A stretch of DNA of 48,733 bases from Veillonellaceae bacterium SB90 (GCA_902364065.1 CABJCJ010000021.1:1-48733), one strand, 5' to 3'; counted from the stretch's first letter, positions 13,540 through 22,852 are shown. Program-made: numbers and translations. The notes: generated by a model not told the origin, from the sequence alone.

Positions 13540-16245
13540 ATGGATTTAAAAGAACGTATTTTAGCCTACATGAAAGAGAAGGCTTATAAACCGCTGCTGG
13601 CGGAAGACCTGGCAGAAGGCATGCATTTGACGCAGGAAGAGCTCGTGGAGTTTGATGCTGCACTCGAGGAACTCGAGAAAGAGGGCGCGGTCATCAAAAA
13701 CCGCAGCGATCTCTATGGCATTCCGAGCCGCATGCACCTCGTGGTCGGACGCCTGTCGATGACGGCCAAGGGCTTTGGTTTCATCATCCCCGATGTGCGT
13801 GCTTCCGAGGATGAGACGGACGTGTTCGTGCCGGGCGCAGATCTCAATACGGCCATGCATGGCGACCGTGTCGTGGCGCGCGTGGCGCCGGCCGTCGAAG
13901 AGGGCCGTTCGCGCGAGGGCGAGATCATCCGCATCCTCGAACGTGCCAATGAGAAGATCGTCGGCACGTTTGAGAGCAGCAAGACGTTTGGCTTCGTGAC
14001 GCCGGACAACACGAAGCTCAGTCAGGATATTTTCGTGCCGAAGAAGGCATTCCACGGTGCGAAGACGGGCAGCAAGGTCGTCGTTGAGATCACGAAGTGG
14101 CCGGACCGCCGCCGCAATGCGGAGGGCAAGGTCATCGAAGTACTCGGCAAGGTGGGCGATCCGGGTGTCGATGTCCTCTCGGTTATGCGTCAGTATGATC
14201 TTTCCGAGACGTTCCCTGAAGATGTACAGGCAGCCGCTTCTGCCATGGAGCAGGAGCCGGCTCCGGAGGAGTACCGCGGCCGCCGCGACCGCCGCGATTT
14301 CCCGATTGTCACGGTCGATGGTGAGGATTCCAAGGACCTCGACGACGGCGTCTTTGCCCGCCGCAACGAGGACGGCTCCTTCTTCCTCGGTGTCTACATC
14401 GCCGATGTCAGCTGGTACGTGCGTGAGAACCAGCCGCTTGACCGCGAGGCGTATGAGCGCGGCACGAGCGTGTACCTCGTCGACCGCGTCATCCCGATGC
14501 TGCCGAAGGAACTCAGCAACGGCATCTGCAGCCTCAATGCCGGCGTCGACCGCCTGGCCATGGCCTGCGAGATGCAGATCTCGGTAGACGGCGAAGTCCT
14601 GAGCTATGAGATCGTGCCGACGGTCATCCATGTTTACCGCCGCCTGACGTACAACATCGTCAACAAGGTCCTCGTCGACCATGAGGAACCGTTCTATTCG
14701 GACAATCAGGATATCCGCGGCATGCTCGAAACGCTGGCCGACCTGCGCAATGCGCTCAAGGCCAAGCGTCATCGCCGCGGCTCAATCGATTTCGATCTGC
14801 CCGAGGTCAAGGTCAAGCTCGACGAGCAGGGCCATCCGGTCGCACTCCTCAAGCGCGAGGGTTCGCTGGCAGAATCCATCATTGAGGAATGCATGCTGAT
14901 TGCCAACGAGACGGTGGCGCGTCATATGGATACGAAGAACCTGCCGTTCATGTACCGCGTTCACGAGCAGCCGTCGACGGAGAAAATCGAACGCCTCAAC
15001 AATCTGCTCTCGACGTTCGGCCTGTTCGTCAAGCAGAATGAGAATGGCGAGATTGTCCCGATGGATGTCCAGCAGGTACTCGAGAAGGTCGAGGGCAAGC
15101 CGGAGGAGCGCATCATCAGCACGGTGGCCCTGCGCTCGATGCAGCAGGCGCGTTACAGCGACCTGAGCCTCGGTCACTTTGGCCTTGCAGCCCGCTATTA
15201 CACGCATTTCACGTCGCCAATCCGCCGCTATCCGGACCTCATCGTCCATCGCCTGCTGCGTGAGACTTTTGCGACGGGCACGATTCCGCGCGAGCGCCAG
15301 GAAAAGCTGCGCTCCATCCTGCCGGGCATCGCCGAGCATGCCTCGGAGCGCGAGCGCATTGCCATTGAGGCGGAGCGCGAGACGACGGACATGAAGAAAA
15401 TCGAGTACATGGCACAGTTCGTCGGCGAGGAATTCTCCGGCATCATCAGCGGCGTCACGGCCTTTGGCATCTTCGTCGAACTGGATAACGGCGTCGAGGG
15501 CCTCGTCCACGTCTCGACCATGGTCAACGATTATTACGAATACGTGGAAGAACAGTATGCGATGATCGGCGAGCGCACGAGAAAGGCATACCGTCTCGGC
15601 GACGAGGTGGAAGTCCTGCTTGTACGCGCCAATGTCGAGGAACGCAATCTCGACTTCGTACTCAAGGACAATGGCGCTTATGACCCGCAGGCCATGCAGA
15701 ATGCCGTGCGCGGCGGCCGCAGCAAGGGCGGCAAGTCAGGCGGCAATGGCCGGGACAAGAAGGATGACCGCAAGGGCGGCACGCGTCCGCCGCGCCGCAA
15801 GGAAGACGACCTCATTGCGGAATCTCTGACGCCTGCAGAGGATGCCTCGAAGCAGAAGCGGCGCCCGAAGAACGGCAGCCGCAGGAAGAATCGCGGGGCC
15901 TCGGGCGAGAAGTTGCCGCAGCCGGAGCATAAACCGGCGAAAGGACGCAGGGAAAAGGGCCGTGAGAACCGCGGTCATGAGCGCCTGGAGCGCAGCGACC
16001 GTCCGGAGCGCAAGCCCAACCGCCGGGAACGCCGCGAGGAAGCACGCGGAGAGGAGAGCCGCGACTACCACCGCGTCAGGGTGACGGGGCTCAACAGTGC
16101 CGTCTGGCCGGATCCGCCGGGCTACCATGAGCGCAAGATGCGCGAGGAGGCCAAGGCTGAAAAGCAGAAGGCGGCGTCGGCTTCCTCGAAGCATCGCCCG
16201 CACCCGCACCGCAAGACGGAAGGCGGCACGGCACCCAATAAATAA
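13540..16245 (+). CDS. rnr: Ribonuclease R
   Basis: A 901-residue 3'-to-5' exoribonuclease of the RNase II/R family, able to degrade structured RNA and, with SmpB/tmRNA, defective mRNAs. Domains: N-terminal HTH_12 (1-65), cold-shock domains, RNB catalytic domain with the acidic cluster EDSKDLDDG (about 260-269), and an S1 domain (about 628-712, GIISGVTAFGIFVELDNGVEGLVHVS). From about 712 to 901 there is a basic, low-complexity tail of K/R/G/E runs, longer than in most homologues. It is preceded by est and followed by smpB (27-base gap). Confidence 0.96.
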   Translation: MDLKERILAYMKEKAYKPLLAEDLAEGMHLTQEELVEFDAALEELEKEGAVIKNRSDLYGIPSRMHLVVGRLSMTAKGFGFIIPDVRASEDETDVFVPGADLNTAMHGDRVVARVAPAVEEGRSREGEIIRILERANEKIVGTFESSKTFGFVTPDNTKLSQDIFVPKKAFHGAKTGSKVVVEITKWPDRRRNAEGKVIEVLGKVGDPGVDVLSVMRQYDLSETFPEDVQAAASAMEQEPAPEEYRGRRDRRDFPIVTVDGEDSKDLDDGVFARRNEDGSFFLGVYIADVSWYVRENQPLDREAYERGTSVYLVDRVIPMLPKELSNGICSLNAGVDRLAMACEMQISVDGEVLSYEIVPTVIHVYRRLTYNIVNKVLVDHEEPFYSDNQDIRGMLETLADLRNALKAKRHRRGSIDFDLPEVKVKLDEQGHPVALLKREGSLAESIIEECMLIANETVARHMDTKNLPFMYRVHEQPSTEKIERLNNLLSTFGLFVKQNENGEIVPMDVQQVLEKVEGKPEERIISTVALRSMQQARYSDLSLGHFGLAARYYTHFTSPIRRYPDLIVHRLLRETFATGTIPRERQEKLRSILPGIAEHASERERIAIEAERETTDMKKIEYMAQFVGEEFSGIISGVTAFGIFVELDNGVEGLVHVSTMVNDYYEYVEEQYAMIGERTRKAYRLGDEVEVLLVRANVEERNLDFVLKDNGAYDPQAMQNAVRGGRSKGGKSGGNGRDKKDDRKGGTRPPRRKEDDLIAESLTPAEDASKQKRRPKNGSRRKNRGASGEKLPQPEHKPAKGRREKGRENRGHERLERSDRPERKPNRRERREEARGEESRDYHRVRVTGLNSAVWPDPPGYHERKMREEAKAEKQKAASASSKHRPHPHRKTEGGTAPNK

Positions 16246-16272
16246 GCGATAAAGAACCATTCAGGTGATACG

Positions 16273-16746
16273 ATGGGAAGAAAGAATGCAGGAATCAAGA
16301 CGGTCTGCGAGAACCGCAAGGCCCGTCACGATTACTTCATACACGAAACGTTTGAGGCTGGCCTTTCCCTTCAGGGAACGGAAGTCAAGTCCCTGCGCGC
16401 CGGACGGGCCAACCTCAAGGACAGTTATGCGAGCATCCAGAACGACGAGCTTTTCGTCGAGAACTTGCATATCAGCCCCTATGATCAGGGCAATATCTTC
16501 AACCACGATCCGCTGCGCCGCAGGAAACTCCTGATGCACAAGGCGGAAATCGTGAAGCTCTTTGCCAAGACGCGCGAAAAGGGCTTCACGCTCGTGCCCC
16601 TGAAGATCTATTTCAAGCACGGCCGGGCCAAGCTCGAGCTGGCGCTGGCCTCGGGCAAGCACAATTACGACAAGCGTCAGGACCTTCATGAAAAGGCCGC
16701 GAAACGTGAGATTGAGCGTGCCCTCAAGGACCGTCAGCGTTATTGA
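16273..16746 (+). CDS. smpB: SsrA-binding protein SmpB
   Basis: A 157-residue tmRNA-binding protein needed for trans-translation. It carries the typical [39 protein letters not shown] and [24 protein letters not shown] segments and the basic C-terminal tail ([24 protein letters not shown]). It closes the secG-est-rnr-smpB cluster and is followed by a strong terminator. No ssrA (tmRNA) gene is seen next to it in this window. Confidence 0.97.
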   Translation: MGRKNAGIKTVCENRKARHDYFIHETFEAGLSLQGTEVKSLRAGRANLKDSYASIQNDELFVENLHISPYDQGNIFNHDPLRRRKLLMHKAEIVKLFAKTREKGFTLVPLKIYFKHGRAKLELALASGKHNYDKRQDLHEKAAKREIERALKDRQRY

Positions 16747-16762
16747 CGGCAGACTGACAGCA

Positions 16763-16811
16763 AAGGAGCTGCCGGTCACGGGAACACCCTGTGGTCGGCA
16801 GCTCCTTGTCT
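16763..16811 (+). terminator. smpB terminator
   Basis: AAGGAGCTGCC (16763-16773) pairs with GGCAGCTCCTT (16797-16807), followed by T-rich sequence. Confidence 0.85.
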
Positions 16812-16885
16812 TATTTTGATAAATTGTAAAGCGATGTCCAATAATGCTATAATGGAAGCATATTTTCTTGATTGGAGATGAATCT

Positions 16886-18235
16886 ATGGAGGATGCAAAG
16901 AATATAACGATGAAGCGCGGACTCAAGAACCGCCACTTGCAGATGATTGCGCTCGGCGGCGCCATCGGCACGGGCCTGTTCTACGGTTCGGCTTCGACGA
17001 TTGCGCTGGCGGGACCGTCCGTCATGCTCGCCTATCTGATCGGTGGCGTCGTGATTTTCCTCATTATGCGCATGCTGGGGGAAATGGCTGTCGATGAGCC
17101 GGTGTCGGGCTCGTTCAGCCATTATGCGACGAAGTACTGGGGCAGGTTCCCGGGCTTCCTTTCCGGCTGGAATTATTGGTTCAATTACGTGCTCGTGTCG
17201 ATGGCGGAACTCACGGCTGTCGGCATCTACATGAATTTCTGGTTCCCGGACCTGCCACAGTGGATTTCGTCGCTGGTCTGCCTTGTGGCCATCACGGCGC
17301 TGAATCTCGTCAATGTCCGGGCCTACGGCGAGGCCGAATTCTGGATGGCGCTCATCAAGATTGCCGCCATCGTCAGCATGATACTCCTGGGGCTCGGCCT
17401 GATCTTCTCGAGCGGGCAGCCCTTCCCCGAGAACTTCAGCAACATCTGGAAAAACGGCGGCTTCCTGCCGAACGGCCTCTGGGGCCTCGCGCTCTCCATC
17501 GCCGTCGTCATGTTCTCGTTCGGCGGCATCGAGCTCATCGGCATCACGGCGGGTGAGGCGGAGGATCCGGACCGTACGATCCCGCGCGCCATCAACCAGG
17601 TCATCTGGCGTATTCTGATTTTCTATGTCGGCACGATGGTCGTGCTCATGGCGCTCTGGCCGTGGAATAAGGTCGGTATGGAGGCGAGCCCGTTCGTCCA
17701 AATCTTCAACAACGTCGGCATCCCGGCTGCGGCACACATCCTGAATTTCGTCGTGCTGACGGCGGCCATCTCGGTCTACAATTCTGCCATCTACAGCAAC
17801 AGCCGAATGCTCTACGGCCTGGCGGGCACGGGCGAGGCTCCGGCCTTCTTCCGCAAGCTCTCGCCGCACGGCGTGCCGGTGCGCGGCATCCTGGTTTCCT
17901 CGGGCATCACGCTGATTGTCGTCGCGCTCAATTATTTCCTGCAGGGACACGTCTTCATGTATCTCATGATGATCGCGACCTGTGCGGCCGTCATCAGCTG
18001 GGTGGTCATCTGCATCACGCATCTGAAATTCCGCGCTTACTGCAAGGCGCATGGCAAGCAGACGAAATTCCATGCCATCCTGTATCCATGGGCCAACTAC
18101 CTGTCGCTGCTTTTCCTGGCCGGTGTCGTCTTCTTCGTGTCACAGATCCCGGATATGCAGCTGGCAGTCCTGTTCCTGCCCATCTGGCTGTTCGTGCTCT
18201 GGATCGGCTACTGCCGCTATCGCCGGAAAAAATGA
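16886..18235 (+). CDS. Amino acid permease (APC family, GabP/ProY-like)
   Basis: A 449-residue amino acid transporter of the APC superfamily (amino acid transporter group). About 12 transmembrane helices are apparent. The first carries the signature LGGAIGTGLFYGSA, followed by the loop GEMAVDEPVSGSFSHYA and the family segment GITAGEAEDPDRTIPRAINQVIWRI. These features point to the proline/GABA/aromatic permease group; the exact substrate is not determinable. ATG 16886 (MEDAKN) is chosen over TTG 16868 because GGAGA precedes it. It stands alone between two terminators. Confidence 0.9.
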   Translation: MEDAKNITMKRGLKNRHLQMIALGGAIGTGLFYGSASTIALAGPSVMLAYLIGGVVIFLIMRMLGEMAVDEPVSGSFSHYATKYWGRFPGFLSGWNYWFNYVLVSMAELTAVGIYMNFWFPDLPQWISSLVCLVAITALNLVNVRAYGEAEFWMALIKIAAIVSMILLGLGLIFSSGQPFPENFSNIWKNGGFLPNGLWGLALSIAVVMFSFGGIELIGITAGEAEDPDRTIPRAINQVIWRILIFYVGTMVVLMALWPWNKVGMEASPFVQIFNNVGIPAAAHILNFVVLTAAISVYNSAIYSNSRMLYGLAGTGEAPAFFRKLSPHGVPVRGILVSSGITLIVVALNYFLQGHVFMYLMMIATCAAVISWVVICITHLKFRAYCKAHGKQTKFHAILYPWANYLSLLFLAGVVFFVSQIPDMQLAVLFLPIWLFVLWIGYCRYRRKK

Positions 18236-18245
18236 AGAAATAAAG

Positions 18246-18292
18246 AAAAGGCACAATCTCTTTCCCGGTGGGGAAGGGGTTGTGCCTTTTCC
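18246..18292 (+). terminator. Permease gene terminator
   Basis: AAAAGGCACAA (18246-18256) pairs with TTGTGCCTTTT (18280-18290). Confidence 0.85.
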
Positions 18293-18311
18293 TGACATGT
18301 AAACAGAAGAT

Positions 18312-18341
18312 ACAAAAAAGGCTTCCGCACACGGAAGCCTT
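18312..18341 (-). terminator. Terminator of the tRNA-Thr transcript
   Basis: On the minus strand AAGGCTTCCG (18341-18332) pairs with CGGAAGCCTT (18327-18318) and is followed by a T-run, just downstream of the two tRNA genes. Confidence 0.85.
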
Positions 18342-18351
18342 GCTTTTCCAA

Positions 18352-18427
18352 TGGAGCTGATTATAGGACTTGAACCTACGACCTGCTCATTACGAATGAG
18401 CTGCTCTACCAACTGAGCTAAATCAGC
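18352..18427 (-). tRNA. tRNA-Thr (anticodon CGT), copy 2
   Basis: A 76-base cloverleaf on the minus strand: acceptor GCTGATT/AATCAGC, D arm GCTC...GAGC, anticodon stem GCTCA/TGAGC with loop TTCGTAA (anticodon CGT, decoding ACG), T arm with TTCAAGT, and an encoded 3' CCA. It is identical to the copy at 18434-18509. Confidence 0.95.
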
Positions 18428-18433
18428 AAGATA

Positions 18434-18509
18434 TGGAGCTGATTATAGGACTTGAACCTACGACCTGCTCATTACGAATGAGCTGCTCTACCAACTGAGC
18501 TAAATCAGC
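18434..18509 (-). tRNA. tRNA-Thr (anticodon CGT), copy 1
   Basis: Identical in sequence to the downstream copy, with a six-base spacer between the two genes. It is promoter-proximal. The 3' CCA is encoded. Confidence 0.95.
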
Positions 18510-18539
18510 ATCTGTCGCTTTTCGCAACTGACAGAATAT

Positions 18540-18568
18540 AGTATATCGGTTTTGCCGCCCGGTGTCAA
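18540..18568 (-). promoter_or_regulatory. Promoter of the tRNA-Thr pair
   Basis: Reading leftwards: TTGACA (18568-18563), 17-base spacer, TATACT (18545-18540). Near-consensus, as expected of a stable RNA promoter. Confidence 0.9.
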
Positions 18569-18688
18569 CTGGTTTTTTAAAAAATTTTACGGAGCGGGAA
18601 ATTTATGCGTTTCTAATTGGAAAGCGGACGGGAGTTCCGTATAATAGTATTTGACGAGGTACACTATTACGAAGGATGGTGTTTCGAT

Positions 18689-19729
18689 ATGAGGAGAATA
18701 GGAACGGCCTGCCTGGTGCTGCTGACGTTCCTGGCCGTCTGCTGCCTGTGGAAGGGCGGAACTGTAGAGGCTGCGCCTCAGCGCATCGAGGCGACGGGCG
18801 TCTACGTCATGGGGGATAACGACTCCCCGAAGATCGCGCGTGATGCCGCGCGCCAGGAGGCCATGCGCGTGGCGGTGGAGAAAGCCGGCGTCTACGTCGA
18901 GAGCTATTCACGCACGAAAAACATGCAGCTCACGGAGGACGATGTCAAGATGATCTCGGGTGCCGTGCTCAAGGTCATCAAGGAGGATTCGGTACCGGAG
19001 CTTTCGGGAACGACCTGGAAATACACGGTGCATCTGGTCGCCGAAGTGGATACGGATGACATCGACCTCAAGGCCATGATGGACAAGAAGACGGAGCTCG
19101 AGAAGCTGCAGCAGGAGCGCGATGCCCTGAAGAAGCAGAATGAGGAACTGCTTGCCGAATACCAGAAGGCCAATGGCCAGGAGAAGAAACGGCTCGGCAC
19201 GCGTCTCGAGTCGAGCTACGATTACGAGAAGATTTTTGACCGCAGCATGGGCTATATCCAGCGCAGCGAGTACACGCGGGCCATCGATGAGCTCACGACG
19301 CTCATCGAAGACCGGTCCGTCAAGGGTAATCCGCGCGCCTATGCCTACTATCTGCGCGGCCGGGCCTATTACGGGCTCAACCGTCCGCACGATGCCCTCG
19401 AGGATTTCAACATGGCCAACAACACGGACCATGACAATACGACATATCCCATCTGGCGCTGCCATCAGTATGAGGGCTTGATCTATTACGATGAGGGCCG
19501 CTACGACGAGGCTGTGCGTGAGCTCGAGATTGCCTGGAACTATTCCGATAAACGGGATCGGGCGCTTGCAGATGACCTGCGCACGGCGCGCATGGCCGCC
19601 GAACGTGCGAAGAATCCGCCGCCGGAGCCGCAGCAGGAATCCGGATCGGAAGGCAATGGCCGGATCAACTGGACGAAGATCCTCACGGATGTCATCATCC
19701 ATTCGATTGACAAGGGCTCCAATGGCTGA
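18689..19729 (+). CDS. Exported protein with FlgT/LPP20-like N-terminus, coiled coil and TPR-like repeats
   Basis: A 346-residue protein. A signal peptide (residues 1 to about 28: MRRIG, hydrophobic core, VEAA) sends it across the inner membrane. Residues about 30-130 (IEATGVYVMGDNDSPKIARDAARQEAMRVAVEKAGVYVES) resemble the N-terminal domain of FlgT/LPP20-type envelope proteins; this is a resemblance by pattern only. Residues about 133-170 are a Glu/Lys/Gln-rich coiled coil. The C-terminal half has TPR-like helices (YIQRSEYTRAIDELTTLIED, YYLRGRAYYGLNRPHDALEDF, YEGLIYYDEGRYDEAVREL). The start at ATG 18689 directly precedes the signal peptide. Role unknown; perhaps envelope assembly. Confidence 0.75.
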   Translation: MRRIGTACLVLLTFLAVCCLWKGGTVEAAPQRIEATGVYVMGDNDSPKIARDAARQEAMRVAVEKAGVYVESYSRTKNMQLTEDDVKMISGAVLKVIKEDSVPELSGTTWKYTVHLVAEVDTDDIDLKAMMDKKTELEKLQQERDALKKQNEELLAEYQKANGQEKKRLGTRLESSYDYEKIFDRSMGYIQRSEYTRAIDELTTLIEDRSVKGNPRAYAYYLRGRAYYGLNRPHDALEDFNMANNTDHDNTTYPIWRCHQYEGLIYYDEGRYDEAVRELEIAWNYSDKRDRALADDLRTARMAAERAKNPPPEPQQESGSEGNGRINWTKILTDVIIHSIDKGSNG

Positions 19730-19776
19730 ACCTGTTTGAGCAGGATTCCCTCGCTTGCCGGGGGATATCTTTTTGC

Positions 19777-19825
19777 TTGACAGATACCCCCTGATGGTAT
19801 AGTATAAAATACCGTTAGGGGGTAT
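19777..19825 (+). promoter_or_regulatory. csoR-copA promoter with two CsoR operators
   Basis: TTGACA (19777-19782), 17-base spacer, TAGTAT (19800-19805). Two 17-bp sequences of CsoR operator form overlap it: ATACCCCCTGATGGTAT (19784-19800) between -35 and -10, and ATACCGTTAGGGGGTAT (19809-19825) over the start point and ribosome site. They are in opposite orientation, 8 bp apart. Known Firmicute CsoR sites have the form ATACC-n-GGGGGTAT. Confidence 0.8.
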
Positions 19826-19830
19826 ATTTT

Positions 19831-20184
19831 ATGTGTGCATGTGAAAGGACAAAAGGCGCAGCTGCTGCAGAAAATGCGGAAAAGAGCTGCTGCGGCTGTG
19901 TCAAGCATAAATACCGCGACAAGGACAGCAAGGAATACAAATGCCTCGTCTCGCGGCTCAAGCGCATCGAGGGCCAGGTCCGCGGCGTCTGCAAGATGGT
20001 CGAGGACGACCGCTACTGCGTTGATATCCTCACGCAGGTCAGCGCGATCCAGTCAGCGCTCAATGCGTTCAATAAAGAGCTGCTCGCGCAGCACATCAAG
20101 TCGTGCGTCGTCGACGATATCCGCGCGGGGCATGATGAGGTCGTCGACGAACTCGTCGCGACGCTCCAGAAGGTCATGAAGTAA
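19831..20184 (+). CDS. csoR: Copper-sensing repressor CsoR
   Basis: A 117-residue all-helical DNA-binding repressor that releases its operator when it binds Cu(I). The core begins LVSRLKRIEGQVRGVCKM; the copper ligands Cys63 (DRYC), His88 and Cys92 (HIKSC) have exactly the spacing of known CsoR proteins (25 and 4 residues). It has an unusual N-terminal extension of about 38 residues with six cysteines (2, 4, 20, 21, 23, 38). The ribosome site overlaps the second operator. copA follows after 48 bases, making an autoregulated copper-resistance operon. Confidence 0.93.
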   Translation: MCACERTKGAAAAENAEKSCCGCVKHKYRDKDSKEYKCLVSRLKRIEGQVRGVCKMVEDDRYCVDILTQVSAIQSALNAFNKELLAQHIKSCVVDDIRAGHDEVVDELVATLQKVMK

Positions 20185-20232
20185 GTTATCCCATCGTTTT
20201 CCCAACAGCCACCAAGGAGGCTCAATTCCAAG

Positions 20233-22830
20233 ATGAAAAAAGAAAAATTCACGATCACGGGCATGACGTGCTCGGCTTGCTCGGCCCGTGTGGAAAAAGC
20301 CGTCAGCAAGGTCGACGGCACGAAGGATGTCAGCGTGAATCTGCTGACGAACAGCATGCAGCTCGAGTATGATGAGTCGAAGACGAATGTGCCGGCCATC
20401 ATTGCGGCCGTCGTTGAAGCCGGCTACGGCGCTTCGGTCAAAGGTGCGGAGAGGGCAAAGGCCGCCGCGCTTCCCGAGGAAGACCCCGTCAGGAAGAATA
20501 TTGCCGAGATGAAGCATCGCCTCATCTGGTCCATCATCTTCCTGATACCGACGCTCTACATCTCGATGCACGGGCTCTTCCAGAAGCTCTTCGGCCTGCC
20601 GGTGCCGCAGCTCATCAGCCAGCTCTTCGACGGCCCCGAGAATGCTATCACGTTTGCGTTCTCCCAGTTTCTGCTCGTGCTGCCCATCATGTACCTGAAC
20701 CGCCGCTATTATATCGCAGGCTTCCGCAATCTCCTGCACGGGGCGCCGAACATGGACAGCCTTGTCGGTATGGGCTCGATGGCTGCCGCGCTCTTCGGTG
20801 CCTTTGCGATTTTCCGCATGGGCTGGGGCTTTGGCCATAACGACTGGGCGCTTGTCACCGAGTACAGCACGAATCTTTATTTTGAGTCAGCCGGCATGAT
20901 CGTCACGCTGATCACCGTTGGCAAATACCTCGAGGCCCGCGCGAAGGGGCAGACGAGCAAGGCCCTTGAGAAGCTCATGGATCTTGCGCCGAAGCAGGCG
21001 ACCGTTGTGCGCGGTGGTGTGGAACAGGTCGTTCCTGTCGAGCAGCTCGCCGTCGGCGATGAGATTGTCGTGCGCCCCGGCGAGCGCATCCCCGCTGACG
21101 GTGTCGTGCTCTCGGGCACGACGAGCATCGATGAATCGGCCATCACGGGTGAGCCCATCCCCGTTGAGAAGCAGCAGGGGGATAAGGTGACCTCGGCGAC
21201 CATCAACAAGCAGGGCTTCATCCATTTCCGCGCAGAGCGTGTCGGTGCCGATTCGACCATCAGTCAGATAATCCGGCTCGTCGATGAGGCCAGTGCTTCG
21301 AAGGCGCCGATTGCGCGCATGGCTGACAAGATTGCCGGTGTTTTCGTGCCGGCTGTCATCACGGTGGCCGTCCTTGCCGGTGCTGCCTGGCTCGCGATGG
21401 GCGCGAGCGTGGAATTCGCGTTCTCCATCGCCATCTGCATCCTCGTCATCTCCTGTCCGTGTTCGCTCGGCCTTGCCACGCCGGTGGCCATCATGGTCGG
21501 TACGGGCAAGGGCGCGGAAAACGGCATTCTCATAAAATCCGGTGAGGCGCTCGAGATCGCGCAGTCCGTCGATACGGTTGTCATGGACAAGACGGGCACG
21601 ATCACCGAGGGCCGTCCGGAGGTCACGTCCGTCTTGGCAGCTGACGCCTTCTCGGAGCAGAAGCTCCTGGCGATTGCGGCAGGCCTTGAGAAGGGCAGCG
21701 AGCATCCGCTCGCCGAAGCCGTCATGAATTATGCCGAAGAGAAGAAGATCGCGGCAAAAGCCATGACGGATTTCAGGGCACTCTTTGGCCGCGGTGTTGA
21801 GGCCAGGGCCGACGGGCATGTATATTATGCGGGCAATGCCAAGCTCATGGCAGAGCAGCAGATTGATCTTGCCCCGTATGAAAGCCATCTCGGTGCGCTC
21901 TCCGATGACGGCTGCACGCCGCTGATCTTTGCCGAGGACGACCACGTGATCGGCATCCTCGCGGCTGCTGATGTCGAGAAAGCGACGAGCAAAGAGGCTA
22001 TCGCCCGCTTCCGCGAGATGGGCATCGATGTCGTCATGCTGACCGGTGACAACGAGCGCACGGCGGAAGCCATCCGCCGCCGCATGGGCATCCCGAAGGT
22101 CATTGCGGGCGTCCTGCCGGAGAACAAGGCAGAACACATCAAGAAGCTTCAGTCTGAAGGCCACAAGGTTGCGATGATCGGCGATGGCATCAATGACGCG
22201 CCGGCGCTCGCGCAGGCAGATCTTGGCATGGCCATCGGCGCCGGCACGGATGTGGCCATCGAGAGTGCCGATGCCGTCCTGATGAAGAGCGACCTCCTCG
22301 ATGCCGTCAGCGCCATCCGCCTTTCGAAGGCCGTGCTGCGCAACATCAAGGAAAATCTGTTCTGGGCGCTCATCTACAACGTCATCTGCATCCCCGTCGC
22401 GGCAGGCATCCTGTATCCGGCCTTTGGCATCAAGCTCTCGCCAGTCGTCGGCGCTGCCGCGATGAGCATGTCGAGCGTCTGCGTCGTCATGAATGCCCTG
22501 CGCCTGCGTTTCTTCAAGACCGATCGCGGCGAAGCCCAGGAGGCCGCCGTTGTCCATAAAGATGCCGCGCCGGCTGTACCGGCTGCGGCGGACCATCATT
22601 CTATCAAGCAGAAAGAGGAAGATACCATGGAAAAGACTCTCACGATCAAAGGCATGATGTGTGCACATTGCCAGAAGCACGTTCACGATGCACTCGCCAA
22701 GATGGATGGCGTCACGGATGTCACCGTCGACCTCGAGGGCGGCAAGGCCGATGTCAAAGCCAGCCGCGAGATTCCGCAGGAAGATTTCCGCAAGGTCATC
22801 GAAGAGGCTGGTTACGAACTCGTAGGCTGA
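20233..22830 (+). CDS. copA: Copper P1B-type ATPase CopA with N- and C-terminal metal-binding domains
   Basis: An 865-residue Cu(I)-exporting P-type ATPase in the inner membrane. Residues 1-70 form a heavy-metal-associated domain with MTCSACS. Membrane helices follow, with actuator motif SITGEP form ([14 protein letters not shown]), CPC in [12 protein letters not shown] (about 406) and the phosphorylation motif DKTGTITEG (about 452). HP motif SEHPLAEAV and [16 protein letters not shown] are present. Unusually, after a linker, residues 799-865 form a second complete metal-binding domain with MCAHC, resembling a CopZ chaperone. An in-frame ATG at 22627 preceded by AGAGGA could start this domain separately. 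Confidence 0.95.
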   Translation: MKKEKFTITGMTCSACSARVEKAVSKVDGTKDVSVNLLTNSMQLEYDESKTNVPAIIAAVVEAGYGASVKGAERAKAAALPEEDPVRKNIAEMKHRLIWSIIFLIPTLYISMHGLFQKLFGLPVPQLISQLFDGPENAITFAFSQFLLVLPIMYLNRRYYIAGFRNLLHGAPNMDSLVGMGSMAAALFGAFAIFRMGWGFGHNDWALVTEYSTNLYFESAGMIVTLITVGKYLEARAKGQTSKALEKLMDLAPKQATVVRGGVEQVVPVEQLAVGDEIVVRPGERIPADGVVLSGTTSIDESAITGEPIPVEKQQGDKVTSATINKQGFIHFRAERVGADSTISQIIRLVDEASASKAPIARMADKIAGVFVPAVITVAVLAGAAWLAMGASVEFAFSIAICILVISCPCSLGLATPVAIMVGTGKGAENGILIKSGEALEIAQSVDTVVMDKTGTITEGRPEVTSVLAADAFSEQKLLAIAAGLEKGSEHPLAEAVMNYAEEKKIAAKAMTDFRALFGRGVEARADGHVYYAGNAKLMAEQQIDLAPYESHLGALSDDGCTPLIFAEDDHVIGILAAADVEKATSKEAIARFREMGIDVVMLTGDNERTAEAIRRRMGIPKVIAGVLPENKAEHIKKLQSEGHKVAMIGDGINDAPALAQADLGMAIGAGTDVAIESADAVLMKSDLLDAVSAIRLSKAVLRNIKENLFWALIYNVICIPVAAGILYPAFGIKLSPVVGAAAMSMSSVCVVMNALRLRFFKTDRGEAQEAAVVHKDAAPAVPAAADHHSIKQKEEDTMEKTLTIKGMMCAHCQKHVHDALAKMDGVTDVTVDLEGGKADVKASREIPQEDFRKVIEEAGYELVG
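22627..22830 (+). CDS. Possible internally initiated CopZ-like copper chaperone
   Basis: The last 67 residues of copA, in the same frame: a complete heavy-metal-associated domain with the Cu-binding MCAHC and a typical betaalphabeta-betaalphabeta length. It begins with its own ATG, preceded by AGAGGA at suitable spacing and by a His/Lys/Glu-rich linker. Separate translation is inference. E. coli copA makes a chaperone from its own message by programmed frameshifting, which is a precedent for the idea but not for the mechanism. Confidence 0.4.
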   Translation: MEKTLTIKGMMCAHCQKHVHDALAKMDGVTDVTVDLEGGKADVKASREIPQEDFRKVIEEAGYELVG

Positions 22831-22852
22831 GACTTTTGAGATTTTGAACTGG

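Noticed and set aside
16747..16867. tmRNA gene beside smpB
   Set aside because: Only a terminator and a short promoter-like stretch fit here; no tmRNA sequence or length.
20887..22686. 599-codon minus-strand open frame over copA
   Set aside because: Antisense shadow of copA; low-complexity charged translation, no ribosome site.
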